DNA of 21,649 nucleotides from CAYJAD01 sp964369995 (GCA_964369995.1 CAYJHH010000039.1:1-21649), one strand, 5' to 3'; positions 7,471 to 15,760 are shown, counted from the first letter of the stretch. Translations and numbers: made by a program. Notes: generated by a model from the letters alone, not told the origin.

Positions 7471-8475
7471 CTATTTACCTTCCATTTTTAAAAGCGTATC
7501 CAGCACTTTTAAATCTGCGGAAAAATCATCAATATCATTGCGCAATAAGCTTTTATGCTCTTGGCTGAAGGCTTGTTCAAGCCTATGCATAATTTCTATG
7601 CTATGCTTCAAAGCATGCTCTACATCTTCTGTCACATCACTATTCACCTTGGCAGAACCCGCCAAACGGCAATAATTATCCAGTACAGAGTGGGTGGCCG
7701 GCAAATAGCGGCGTAAAAATTTCTCTCCCGGCTCTTTATCACGCGCATCTTCTTGCATGCAAATAATAATGGCATGGGCAGACTTGGTTAAAGCCTGTAA
7801 CGTGGGCTGTAAAGGTTTTGGCAAAAGCAATTGTTTAGTACGCAATTTCGCAATGGACGCTTTAAACTCAGCAAAAACATCTTCCTTTTGCGCAAAATGC
7901 GCGGATTTTTCTGTATGAGCGCCTGCTGTCATGCTTGTGGCCGCCGCCTTTATGCGTTCTTGAGCTTGCGCCGCAGCTTCTTTTCGTGCTTCTAATTTTT
8001 TATGCCAAGGCCAAAAAGCCCCCCCTAGCGCCGCCAAAAGTCCAAAGGAAGCCAAAGTAAACAGTACATACGGCGATGAAGCGCAAAATTTTAAGGCCAG
8101 CGGAAAAAGAAAAATAACGGTGCCCCATTCCGTCCCCATGGCATAGCGCTTCATAAACAATCTTTGCATCCAAGCTTGAGCGCCACCCCAAAAAATCGCC
8201 TCATGAAAAGGCAAGCCCAAAGCCAAAGCGAGCACCACTTGCACAGCCCCCATACCCGCAGGCATAAGCCAAGGCAAAGACATACGCGTATCTCGTGCCA
8301 CAAGGCAAATGAGCCCCATATACATGGCCGCTGCCGTATAGCCGGGAACAAAATTCGCCACCACACCGGCACAAAAAAAGGCACTTATATGCACCACAAT
8401 GCGCAAACCAAAGCCACGTACATGCTGCATAATGCTCTCTATAAAAGAAGAATTTTCTTGCGAAGGTAAAGACAT
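7471..8475 (-). CDS. Membrane protein with XpaC-like C-terminal domain
   Basis: 334 aa from the ATG at 8475, preceded at six bases by AAAGGA. An in-frame ATG at 8490 would add MKGYS but has no ribosome site. The N-terminal half (about 25-155) holds several hydrophobic segments, so it is an inner-membrane protein. An Ala/Glu/Lys-rich, probably coiled-coil stretch follows (about 155-205). The last 90 residues resemble the XpaC family (so-called 5-bromo-4-chloroindolyl phosphate hydrolysis proteins): FLRRYLPATHSVLDNY, then a Leu-rich helix, then DIDDFSADLKVLDTLLKMEGK at the very end. XpaC is often found with the TelA toxic-anion-resistance protein, but no telA is in this window. Its biochemical function is unknown. 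It has its own strong promoter candidate at 8524-8552. Confidence 0.7.
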   Translation of the reverse strand: MSLPSQENSSFIESIMQHVRGFGLRIVVHISAFFCAGVVANFVPGYTAAAMYMGLICLVARDTRMSLPWLMPAGMGAVQVVLALALGLPFHEAIFWGGAQAWMQRLFMKRYAMGTEWGTVIFLFPLALKFCASSPYVLFTLASFGLLAALGGAFWPWHKKLEARKEAAAQAQERIKAAATSMTAGAHTEKSAHFAQKEDVFAEFKASIAKLRTKQLLLPKPLQPTLQALTKSAHAIIICMQEDARDKEPGEKFLRRYLPATHSVLDNYCRLAGSAKVNSDVTEDVEHALKHSIEIMHRLEQAFSQEHKSLLRNDIDDFSADLKVLDTLLKMEGK

Positions 8476-8523
8476 GGAGTATCCTTTCATTAAGTAATTC
8501 GTAAACGTAGTAAAGTTAGTATA

Positions 8524-8552
8524 TTTTTATACCGCGTATGCTAGGCTGTCAA
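8524..8552 (-). promoter_or_regulatory. Promoter of the XpaC-like gene
   Basis: On the minus strand a consensus -35 TTGACA (8552-8547) is followed after 17 bases by TAAAAA (8529-8524), within TATAAAAAT. The start codon at 8475 lies about 48 bases downstream. It is the best -35 match on this strand in the window. Confidence 0.55.
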
Positions 8553-8579
8553 GAAAAGGTTCATTATCAAGCTGTTACG

Positions 8580-9242
8580 TTATACCTTTACATGTCCCTG
8601 AAGCATTACCAACTGCCCGGCTCCTCCAAGAACACTGCGCCGCAATAAAGGTTCATGGCCTTCGGCATATAAAAAACCTTCCAAAGCACCAAGGCGCATA
8701 AAATTCTTATAGCAGGCATAATGCTCTCCACCCACGAAAAATTCCACGCCATGGGCAAGCCAAGCGGCTGGCATATGTATATTTCGCTCCGCAAGGCAGT
8801 AATCTGCTATGAACACATACGATGCCACACGTAACAATTCTTGCACAAGCGCCTGAGCCACCTGCAAGGGTAAAGTATGCACAGCCATACACAATGTCGC
8901 CACCTGTACGCTACCTGTGCCAAAGGGCAATTGCATGCCATCACCTTGTATCAAAAACGCCCTTGATGCGTAACGCTGCGCTACGTTAAGCATGCGTATA
9001 TCTTTATCCAGTCCCATCAAGAACATATTTTCTTGGGCAGCAAGCATTTTTAACAAGCCCCCCGCACCACAACAACAATCCAGCAATACCCAAGGCCGTG
9101 ACCTTTGTTGCTGTTCCAAGGAAGGCAAAATACGCTCTTGAAGGCTCACGCCTATCTGACGCCGTAAACCATGTAACACAGGCCCAAGCACTGGTTCATA
9201 CAAGTTTATGGCGGTATTTTCTAAAAAATGGCGCATGCTCAT
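8580..9242 (-). CDS. Class I SAM-dependent methyltransferase
   Basis: 220-aa cytoplasmic methyltransferase of the Methyltransf_11 type. The SAM-binding loop is LLDCCCGAGG (53-62), with Asp79 in GLDKD as the expected acidic residue binding the ribose, and DGMQLPF (101-107) as the motif before strand 4. The three consecutive cysteines in motif I (56-58) are unusual. The C-terminal part (150-220), which sets the substrate in this fold, has no feature I recognise. Its ATG overlaps the stop of the upstream HD-domain gene (ATGA at 9242-9239), so the two are translationally coupled. Acceptor unknown: a quinone, lipid or small molecule is possible. Confidence 0.8.
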   Translation of the reverse strand: MSMRHFLENTAINLYEPVLGPVLHGLRRQIGVSLQERILPSLEQQQRSRPWVLLDCCCGAGGLLKMLAAQENMFLMGLDKDIRMLNVAQRYASRAFLIQGDGMQLPFGTGSVQVATLCMAVHTLPLQVAQALVQELLRVASYVFIADYCLAERNIHMPAAWLAHGVEFFVGGEHYACYKNFMRLGALEGFLYAEGHEPLLRRSVLGGAGQLVMLQGHVKV

Positions 9243-10066
9243 GATTGCGCCGCATGTAATAACTTTATGATATGCGCTTTAACCTTATGCATGGCAGGAT
9301 CTTGTGGTAAGGTATCTAAAATTTTATGTAAATGCCCTTCTTGCAACATAATGCGCTTACTGTTGGTATAAGTCATATCATAGACCCAAGACCCCAAAAG
9401 TAACTTAAAATCATTAATATACACAATATTTTTATACGAAGCTAAGCGATTTTGCATAATATCATCTAGCATACCTTGCGACCACAACAAAGGTTCATCC
9501 TTGGCATAAAAAGTCACAGCTTCATGGCGCGTTTGCCCTAATGGACAAGGGGAAAATTGCTCTGCCATGATGCGCAGTATATCCAATTTATCAGCGTCAC
9601 GCACTGCACAAGTAATATCTCTTAAGTCCTTGTCCAGTCCTTGCGGCAAAGTGTAGCGATTATGCATGCCCACCGCTGCCATAATTTGCGCACGCAATGC
9701 CTTGGGCTCATCTTGCAAAAAACCTTCTTTTTTTAAAACTTTCAGCCCTTGTAAGGCATGGTTTACAGATTCCGTATCCCTAAAGGTTTTATATTGCAAA
9801 AATTGCTCAAAACGCCCAATATCATGATACAAAGCCGACAGCTCACAAGCGCGTGCATGGGGGGCTAAAGCCTTTTCTGCACATACCAATAAGCGCATAT
9901 AACGCAGAACCTGCTGCGTGTGGGTAATTTTTAAGCGCAACATGGAAACATCCGGAGTATGCGCCAAAGTCTCACAAAAAGATTCGGTATATCTGGCAAA
10001 AAGTGCTTCGTGTGAAGAAATATCCGTGCATGTCATCATAAGCATGTGGTGTACACCTGCAGGCAT
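9239..10066 (-). CDS. HD-domain phosphohydrolase
   Basis: Up to 275 aa. The metal-binding HD motif is visible in order: His49 (ITHTQQV), His81-Asp82 (LYHDIGRFEQ), His103 (VNHA), His135 (GMHNRY) and RDADKLDILR with Asp157/Asp159. This predicts a metal-dependent phosphohydrolase acting on a nucleotide or other phosphoester. The acidic triad DADKLD resembles small HD hydrolases rather than HD-GYP, since the GYP part is absent. The start is uncertain: the ATG at 10066 has no ribosome site, while ATGs at 10045, 10039 and 10036 lie soon after, the first preceded by GCAGGTG. It is divergent from dnaE and overlaps the methyltransferase by four bases. Confidence 0.78.
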   Translation of the reverse strand: MPAGVHHMLMMTCTDISSHEALFARYTESFCETLAHTPDVSMLRLKITHTQQVLRYMRLLVCAEKALAPHARACELSALYHDIGRFEQFLQYKTFRDTESVNHALQGLKVLKKEGFLQDEPKALRAQIMAAVGMHNRYTLPQGLDKDLRDITCAVRDADKLDILRIMAEQFSPCPLGQTRHEAVTFYAKDEPLLWSQGMLDDIMQNRLASYKNIVYINDFKLLLGSWVYDMTYTNSKRIMLQEGHLHKILDTLPQDPAMHKVKAHIIKLLHAAQS

Positions 10067-10118
10067 GAAGGCGCAAGAAAAAGAATGTGCTTAGAAATTT
10101 TACGCCACATATTAAAAC

Positions 10119-10147
10119 TTGAGCCCCTACTACGAATATGCTAGGTA
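10119..10147 (+). promoter_or_regulatory. Candidate dnaE promoter
   Basis: TTGAGC (10119-10124) and TAGGTA (10142-10147) are 17 bases apart, the second preceded by TGC (an extended -10-like context), 31 bases before the dnaE ATG. No clear ribosome site precedes that ATG, so translation may depend on a weak or leader-based mechanism. Confidence 0.4.
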
Positions 10148-10178
10148 TTTTTTTTCACCTTTAATCCCTTAAAATACC

Positions 10179-13100
10179 ATGTCAGACTTTGTTCATCTTC
10201 ATTGCCATACAGAATTTTCTCTCCTTGACGGCGCCATACGTCTTAAGGATTTATGCAATCGTGCCAAAGACTTTGGCATGCCGGCTGCTGCCATTACCGA
10301 TCATGGTAATCTTTTTGGCGCTACGCACTTTTATAAGCAATGTAAAGATGTGGGCATAAAACCCATTGTGGGCTGCGAAGTGTATGTGTGCCACGATCAT
10401 AAAGACAAAACCTCTGAACTGGCGCGTAAAAGACATCATTTAGTATTACTGGCGCAAAATATTGAGGGATACCACAATTTAGTACGCCTTGTAACTCAGG
10501 GCTACATGGAAGGCTTTCACTATAAACCTCGTGTAGACAAAGCGCTTTTGCGCAAATATTCTGAAGGTATTATTGGACTTTCTGCCTGTATAGCCGGTGA
10601 AATTCCCCGCGCCATTGAGCACGGTGATATGGATAAAGCCTTAAGCCTTACCCAAGAATACGCCGATATTTATCCAGGACGTTTTTATTTAGAACTACAA
10701 GTTAATGGTTTGCAACAGCAAATTGTAGCCAATAATGGCCTCATGGAAATTGCGGAAAAAACCGGTCTGCCCTTGGTGGCCACCAATGATTGCCACTATC
10801 TTACCGCCGAAGATGTGGAAGCCCATTCCTTGCTGCTGTGCATTCAAACCCAAACCAATGTCAATGACCCTAAGCGCATGCAATTTGACTCCACAGATTT
10901 GTATTATAAATCTGCAGAACAAATGGAAAAAGAATTTTCTCATGTGCCTGAAGCCATTGCCAATACGGTACGCATTGCGGAGCAATGCCATTTGGAAATG
11001 GACTTTAGCAAGCACTATTTCCCTGTATACGAATTGCCAGAGCATATGACACCGGCCATGGAATTTCGCCGTTTGGCCGAAGAAGGTTTACAAAAACGCA
11101 TTGAGCAGCATCCGGATAAGGAATCACTGGACATTGCCCTGTATGAAGAGCGTCTTGAACGTGAATTAGGCGTTATTTTACAAATGGGCTTTCCCGATTA
11201 TTTTCTTATTGTACAAGACTTTATCAACTGGGCTAAGCATAATAATATTCCTGTGGGACCTGGTCGTGGTTCCGCCGCAGGCTCCTTGGTGGCCTGGGCA
11301 TTGCGTATCACCAACCTTGACCCCATCCCTTATAATCTGCTTTTTGAACGCTTCTTAAATATTGAACGTGTCTCCCTGCCCGATATTGACGTGGACTTTT
11401 GCGAACGACGCCGCGGGGAAGTTATTCAATACATGGTACGCAAATACGGCGAAGATTCCGTGGCGCAAATCACCACCTTTGGTAAAATGAAAGCCAAGGC
11501 TGTTATTAAAGACGTGGGACGCGCTCTTGGTTTAAGCTTTGCTGAAACGGACCGCATTGCGAAACTCATACCGGAAGACCCTAAAATCAATGTAAAAAAA
11601 GCTTTGGATAATGAAGCAGACTTGCGCACCATTTATGATACAGAGCCCAGTATCACCAAGCTTATAGATATTGCCATGCGCCTTGAGGGGCTCTCACGCC
11701 ACGCCTCCACCCACGCTGCAGGTCTTGTGGTATCTGATAAGCCCATGAGTGAATATTTACCACTGTATAAGGGAAAAAAGGGCGAACTTGTTACGCAATT
11801 TGACATGAAAATGGTGGAAAAAGTAGGCCTTGTGAAGTTTGACTTCTTGGGACTGCGCACCATGACCCTTATTCAAGATACATTAGATGCCATTGTACAT
11901 CAAAATAAAGAAGCGCCTAATTTAGATACGTTGGCGCTCACCGATGCAGCCACCTACGAACTTTACGCTCGCGGCGATACAGACGGTATTTTTCAGGTGG
12001 AAAGCTCGGGCATGCGTCAATATTTACGCCAGCTTAAACCCAACTGTTTTGAAGATGTCATCGCCATGCTAGCTTTATATCGCCCAGGCCCTCTAGGCTC
12101 AGGCATGGTGGATGAATTTATTAAGCGCAAACATGGCGAAGTGGAGGTTGTATATCCTCACGAATCGTTAAGCGATTGCCTGCGCGATACGTATGGCGTT
12201 ATTGTATATCAAGAACAAGTTATGCAAATTGCGCAAATTATTGCTAAATACACATTGGGCGGCGCTGACCTTTTACGCCGCGCCATGGGTAAAAAAGACC
12301 CAGCTGCCATGGCCAAAGAGCGCTCTACCTTTGTGGATGGCGCGTTAAAAAATGGCATTGATAAGGCAAAAGCCGATGAAATTTTTGACCTTATGGAAAA
12401 GTTTGCTGAATACGGCTTTAACAAGTCCCACTCAGCGGCCTATGCGCTTATTTCCTATCACACGGCATACTTAAAGGTTCACTTTAAGGTTGAATTTATG
12501 GCCGCCCTCATGACCTCAGAAATGGGTAATCAAGATAAGCTCTTAAAGTACGTTGCTGCCTGTAAAGACATGGATATAGATGTGCTGCAGCCTTCCGTCA
12601 ATGAAAGCTTACGCGCCTTTTCCGCCGCCGACAGCAAGGTTATCTTTGGTCTTGGCGGTATAAAAAATGTGGGTGATGAAGCCATACGCGAAATAGTGGA
12701 AGCTCGCACTGAAGATGGCCCCTATGTGTCCCTCTTTGACCTGGCCTGCCGTGTTAATTTGCGTAAAGTGACCAAGCGTGTTTTAGAATCGCTCATTAAG
12801 GGCGGCGCTTGCGATTGTTTTCAAGTTTCTCGCGCGGCCATGCTAGCGGTACTAGATACCTTGGTGACCAGAGCGCAAAAAAAAGCTAAAGAAAAAGAAT
12901 CTAATCAAAACTCCCTCTTGGCCATGACACCGCAAGTGGAAAGCGTGCAAAAGGGCATTGGCTTTACTTGTCCAGAATCAAACATTGCGGAAATGGAAGA
13001 AAGCGATAAATTACGCAATGAAAAAGAAGCTCTGGGCTTTTTCCTCACTTCACACCCCCTTATGCCCTACCGCAAAGAAATGCTTCGCTTGCGCCTACAC

Positions 13101-13655
13101 CCCATGGAAGAATTGCGCGAAATGCATCATGGCGGCGAAGTAAAATGCGGCATATTGATTACATCTATCAAAGAAATTACCACTAAAAAAGGCGATCGCA
13201 TGGCTTTTGCCACGGTGGAAGACCTTACAGCCAATGGTGAGGTGATTTTTTTCCCGCGCACCTTTGCCGAATACCGCGAACTTATTCAGTCAGATCAGCC
13301 CTTACTTTTGGAAGCCAAATTGGACGCGCAAGACGATGGAAGCAGCCATGATGATGACGATGAAGACGCACCACCACGTGAAATAAAACTTCTGGCAGAA
13401 AAGGTCACACCGCTCTCACAAGCTTGCGGACAAAGTGATACCCCCATCTGCGTGGCCATTCCTTCCCATCGCCTTGATAGGGAAAGTCTTTTATCCTTAT
13501 GCGCCATTTTAGAAAAATTCCGAGGCTCTGTAACAGTGGAAGCCTATGTCATTTTGGATGGGCATCAATGCCTTTTACGCCTTGGGCATCGCTTCACAGT
13601 ACAGCCGGGAGCAGAGCTTGATACAGCCCTGGCACGCTGGGCAGAGCCAGCCTAA
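10179..13655 (+). CDS. dnaE: DNA polymerase III alpha subunit
   Basis: 1158-aa replicative polymerase catalytic subunit, of normal length for DnaE1. Domains in order: PHP (1 to about 280; begins FVHLHCHTEFSLLDG), polymerase palm, thumb and fingers (about 290-830; GPGRGSAAGSLVAW at 360-373, catalytic Asp402 and Asp404 in PDIDVDF, Asp555 in KFDFLGLRT), helix-hairpin-helix region (about 835-905), OB fold (about 985-1050), then a C-terminal tail for tau/clamp contacts. The PHP site keeps all nine expected metal ligands: His8, His10, Asp17, His42, Glu67, His87, Cys137, Asp204 and His206. A short acidic run (Asp/Glu at 1058-1063) after the OB fold is an odd local insert. Start MSDFVHLH is the family's usual N-terminus. 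queD follows after 43 bp. Confidence 0.98.
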   Translation: MSDFVHLHCHTEFSLLDGAIRLKDLCNRAKDFGMPAAAITDHGNLFGATHFYKQCKDVGIKPIVGCEVYVCHDHKDKTSELARKRHHLVLLAQNIEGYHNLVRLVTQGYMEGFHYKPRVDKALLRKYSEGIIGLSACIAGEIPRAIEHGDMDKALSLTQEYADIYPGRFYLELQVNGLQQQIVANNGLMEIAEKTGLPLVATNDCHYLTAEDVEAHSLLLCIQTQTNVNDPKRMQFDSTDLYYKSAEQMEKEFSHVPEAIANTVRIAEQCHLEMDFSKHYFPVYELPEHMTPAMEFRRLAEEGLQKRIEQHPDKESLDIALYEERLERELGVILQMGFPDYFLIVQDFINWAKHNNIPVGPGRGSAAGSLVAWALRITNLDPIPYNLLFERFLNIERVSLPDIDVDFCERRRGEVIQYMVRKYGEDSVAQITTFGKMKAKAVIKDVGRALGLSFAETDRIAKLIPEDPKINVKKALDNEADLRTIYDTEPSITKLIDIAMRLEGLSRHASTHAAGLVVSDKPMSEYLPLYKGKKGELVTQFDMKMVEKVGLVKFDFLGLRTMTLIQDTLDAIVHQNKEAPNLDTLALTDAATYELYARGDTDGIFQVESSGMRQYLRQLKPNCFEDVIAMLALYRPGPLGSGMVDEFIKRKHGEVEVVYPHESLSDCLRDTYGVIVYQEQVMQIAQIIAKYTLGGADLLRRAMGKKDPAAMAKERSTFVDGALKNGIDKAKADEIFDLMEKFAEYGFNKSHSAAYALISYHTAYLKVHFKVEFMAALMTSEMGNQDKLLKYVAACKDMDIDVLQPSVNESLRAFSAADSKVIFGLGGIKNVGDEAIREIVEARTEDGPYVSLFDLACRVNLRKVTKRVLESLIKGGACDCFQVSRAAMLAVLDTLVTRAQKKAKEKESNQNSLLAMTPQVESVQKGIGFTCPESNIAEMEESDKLRNEKEALGFFLTSHPLMPYRKEMLRLRLHPMEELREMHHGGEVKCGILITSIKEITTKKGDRMAFATVEDLTANGEVIFFPRTFAEYRELIQSDQPLLLEAKLDAQDDGSSHDDDDEDAPPREIKLLAEKVTPLSQACGQSDTPICVAIPSHRLDRESLLSLCAILEKFRGSVTVEAYVILDGHQCLLRLGHRFTVQPGAELDTALARWAEPA

Positions 13656-13698
13656 TAGAACATTCAAATATAACATCCAATAGAAGAGAGATATTCCC

Positions 13699-14091
13699 AT
13701 GAAGAAAAAAATTTGGCGTCTCACCGTGCGCGATGAATTTTGCGCAGGTCATGCTCTACGTCATTACGAAGGTAAATGTGAAAACTTACATGGACATAAC
13801 TTTGCTGTGGAAGCCATTGTCCAAGGAGAAAAACTCCATGAGAACATAGAGTATCTTGTGGATTTTAAAGAAATTAAAACACACCTTAAAGCAGTACTTG
13901 AAGAACTGGATCACCGCGTACTCAACGACACAGCCCCCTTTGATACGGTTAATCCAACATCAGAAAATCTTGCACAATATATTTGGCAACAGCTTGATAC
14001 CGCCCTCATGGCAAGTGACGTGAACATATACAGTGTGTCTGTGTCAGAAAAGTCTGCCCAAACAGCTACGTATTTAGAAATAGAAACATAA
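13699..14091 (+). CDS. queD: 6-carboxy-5,6,7,8-tetrahydropterin synthase (QueD / PTPS family)
   Basis: 130 aa, the usual size. It converts 7,8-dihydroneopterin triphosphate to 6-carboxytetrahydropterin, an early step toward queuosine. The zinc ligands are His18 (FCAGHAL), His31 and His33 (LHGHN); Cys27 in GKCENLHGH is the catalytic cysteine; Asp71-His72 (LDHRVLND) and Glu117 complete the conserved set. PTSENLA at 86-92 is the family's second motif. A GA-rich ribosome site (GAAGAGAG) precedes the ATG. It lies 43 bp after dnaE and is probably read through from it. The neighbouring genes are not queuosine genes, so a PTPS paralogue with another role cannot be excluded. The repeat element begins 21 bases after the stop. 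Confidence 0.92.
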   Translation: MKKKIWRLTVRDEFCAGHALRHYEGKCENLHGHNFAVEAIVQGEKLHENIEYLVDFKEIKTHLKAVLEELDHRVLNDTAPFDTVNPTSENLAQYIWQQLDTALMASDVNIYSVSVSEKSAQTATYLEIET

Positions 14092-14112
14092 GCATTACTG
14101 AGCTTTATCTAG

Positions 14113-14393
14113 TCGATGCTTAAAAACGTATTTTCATACGTTTTTAAGAAAGGCACGCTCACTACAAATACCCCTTTCGGGGACGCCGGAAGTAAATTCC
14201 GGCTTATTTTACGTGGCGGCAAGCCATGCCGCAGGCATGACTTGTGTCGTCGACATCTGAAAAAAAGTATTTCAGTTGTCTAAACTTTGCCAGAAAACGT
14301 ATTCCATACGTTAATTTCTAGCAAAGTTTATTACGGCGTCAAAAAATAAAAGTTTTATTTTCACGGGTATTTAAGTCATTTTTCAGTGTCGAC
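14113..14393 (-). mobile_element. 281-bp hairpin-rich repeat element (copy 2), MITE-like
   Basis: Full copy in inverted orientation relative to copies 1 and 3. Against copy 3 I count 8 substitutions and no indels over 281 bp, all within the 75 bases nearest the crcB end; the other ~205 bases are identical. Ends are TCGATGC... and ...GTGTCGAC, giving a short imperfect terminal inverted repeat with a TCGA core. It is flanked by a perfect 7-bp direct repeat TATCTAG (14106-14112 and 14394-14400), the mark of an insertion with target duplication. Inside are consecutive hairpins (see copy 3). No open frame in it looks like a real protein. It fills the gap between the convergent genes queD and crcB and supplies the crcB stop codon. 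Confidence 0.88.
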
Positions 14394-14772
14394 TATCTAG
14401 GTATTTTTGCATGCACACCATGCCGGCATGCAAAAATACCAAGGCCAATACCATTTGCACCAAGCCATACAAAAAAACATATCCCCATTGCCCTGCAAGA
14501 ATAAAGCAATATATATCATACGCATAACTTGAAAATGTCGTTAAAGACCCCATAAAACCCACAAGCAATGCCCGCGCATCCAGCTGGCGACATTGCATAT
14601 ACACCCAGCCAAGGCCAAAAAGAAAGCACCCCAATACATTGGCCGTAAACACCGCCCAAGGCAACAGTCCCTCTTGCCCCATGGCCTGAAAAGACATGCC
14701 AAGACCTAGGCGCACTAAAGCCCCTAAAGCCGCCGCCACACAAAAAATACTCAGGCTTTTTATTGTCCACAT
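14383..14772 (-). CDS. crcB: Fluoride efflux channel CrcB/Fluc
   Basis: 129-aa four-helix inner-membrane protein; Fluc proteins act as dual-topology dimers that let fluoride leave the cell. Signatures: AAALGALVR with Arg21 (13-21), FTANVLGCFLFG with pore Asn45 (42-53), and GFMGSLTTFSSY (72-83) with the Thr-Thr-Phe-Ser break of helix 3 that binds the central sodium and lines the pore. AAGG lies ten bases before the ATG. It starts 11 bp after the EamA gene stop, so it is second in that operon. The last codons (from GAT AGT CGA CAC TGA) run into the repeat element: Ser-Arg-His and the stop are element-encoded. The channel core is untouched, so function is probably kept. Confidence 0.93.
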   Translation of the reverse strand: MWTIKSLSIFCVAAALGALVRLGLGMSFQAMGQEGLLPWAVFTANVLGCFLFGLGWVYMQCRQLDARALLVGFMGSLTTFSSYAYDIYCFILAGQWGYVFLYGLVQMVLALVFLHAGMVCMQKYLDSRH

Positions 14773-14783
14773 GTTAAAAAACC

Positions 14784-15683
14784 TTATGCATGGGGCTTTT
14801 TTCTCCCTTCTATGCAGCCAAGACCAATGCCTGCAAAGATAAAACAGCCTGCGACAAGTAGATCAAAATCTATGCTTTCTCCCAGCATATATAAGGAAAA
14901 TCCCATACCCACCATGGGCGTGGCCAAAAGACCAAGGGAGGTTACAATGGCAGGAAGGTGCCTATTTACCACCGTCATGCCCCAAAAACCAAAGGCCGTG
15001 GCTAGCAAGCCGCTATAGGCTAGCTGCCACAGTAAAGAAGGCGTCATGCTTATATGCGGCGCACCTTCAAGAAATGTAGCCAGCACCGCCGACAACACTG
15101 TGGCCAAAAGCAATTGCCAAAAAACCAATTGAAAAGGCGTAGAATGCCAGCTCACAACCTTTATACCAACAATGGTCACAGCCCATGAAAAGGCCGCCAC
15201 CAACAGTAAAGCATTACCAAGTATAACTTGCGAATCTTGCCCGTCTTGCGGCATATGTATCGCCGGATAAAAAAGAATAGCCACGCCAATAATGCCCAAA
15301 AGCACGCCAAAAAGGCGCCACTTATGAACAGGTTCACGCAAAAATATAATGGCTGCCGGCGTCACCCACAAGGGGGTGGTATAGCCAAGCATAACCGAGC
15401 GCCCCACGGAAGTGAATTGCAAGCCCACAGCCATGAGCGAGGCAAAAATGGTCATATGAAAAACACTGACCACCAATATGGCTGGTATGTCGCGCTTTTG
15501 CGGTAAAATATATTGTTTTGTGGCCACTTGTAAAAGCAACAAAGCCACAGCAGCAATGAGCGAGCGCAAAGCATTGGACCATAAAGGCGGTATTTGCAAA
15601 ACAATAAGCTTTGTGACGCTCCAATTAATACCCCAAATTAAAATGACCATTACAAAGAGTATAAAAGCTGTTTTTTTTTGCAT
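14784..15683 (-). CDS. EamA/DMT-superfamily transporter
   Basis: About 299 aa from the ATG at 15683 (MQKKTAFILF...). A GTG at 15725 with AAGG only four bases upstream would add 14 residues. I prefer the ATG because family members begin just before the first helix, but it has no clear ribosome site, so the start is open. The protein has about ten hydrophobic helices in two EamA halves; each half shows the typical features (LIWGINWSVTK at helix 1, LGYTTPLWVTPAAIIFLREP at helices 3-4, AFSWAVTIVGIKVV and TSLGLLATPMVGMGFSLYMLGE in the second half). It is a drug/metabolite-type exporter or permease of unknown substrate. It is the first gene of an operon with crcB. Confidence 0.88.
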   Translation of the reverse strand: MQKKTAFILFVMVILIWGINWSVTKLIVLQIPPLWSNALRSLIAAVALLLLQVATKQYILPQKRDIPAILVVSVFHMTIFASLMAVGLQFTSVGRSVMLGYTTPLWVTPAAIIFLREPVHKWRLFGVLLGIIGVAILFYPAIHMPQDGQDSQVILGNALLLVAAFSWAVTIVGIKVVSWHSTPFQLVFWQLLLATVLSAVLATFLEGAPHISMTPSLLWQLAYSGLLATAFGFWGMTVVNRHLPAIVTSLGLLATPMVGMGFSLYMLGESIDFDLLVAGCFIFAGIGLGCIEGRKKPHA

Positions 15684-15760
15684 AGTTTTAATCGACACCG
15701 CCCATGAGTAAAAAAGTGCCCTCACCTTGCCTTAAGTACAAAAAACATGCAACACAGAGC

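Noticed and set aside
8555..8590. Terminator after the methyltransferase gene (AAAGGT/ACCTTT)
   Set aside because: The stem is only six pairs with a long loop and there is no proper T-run, so I could not support it.
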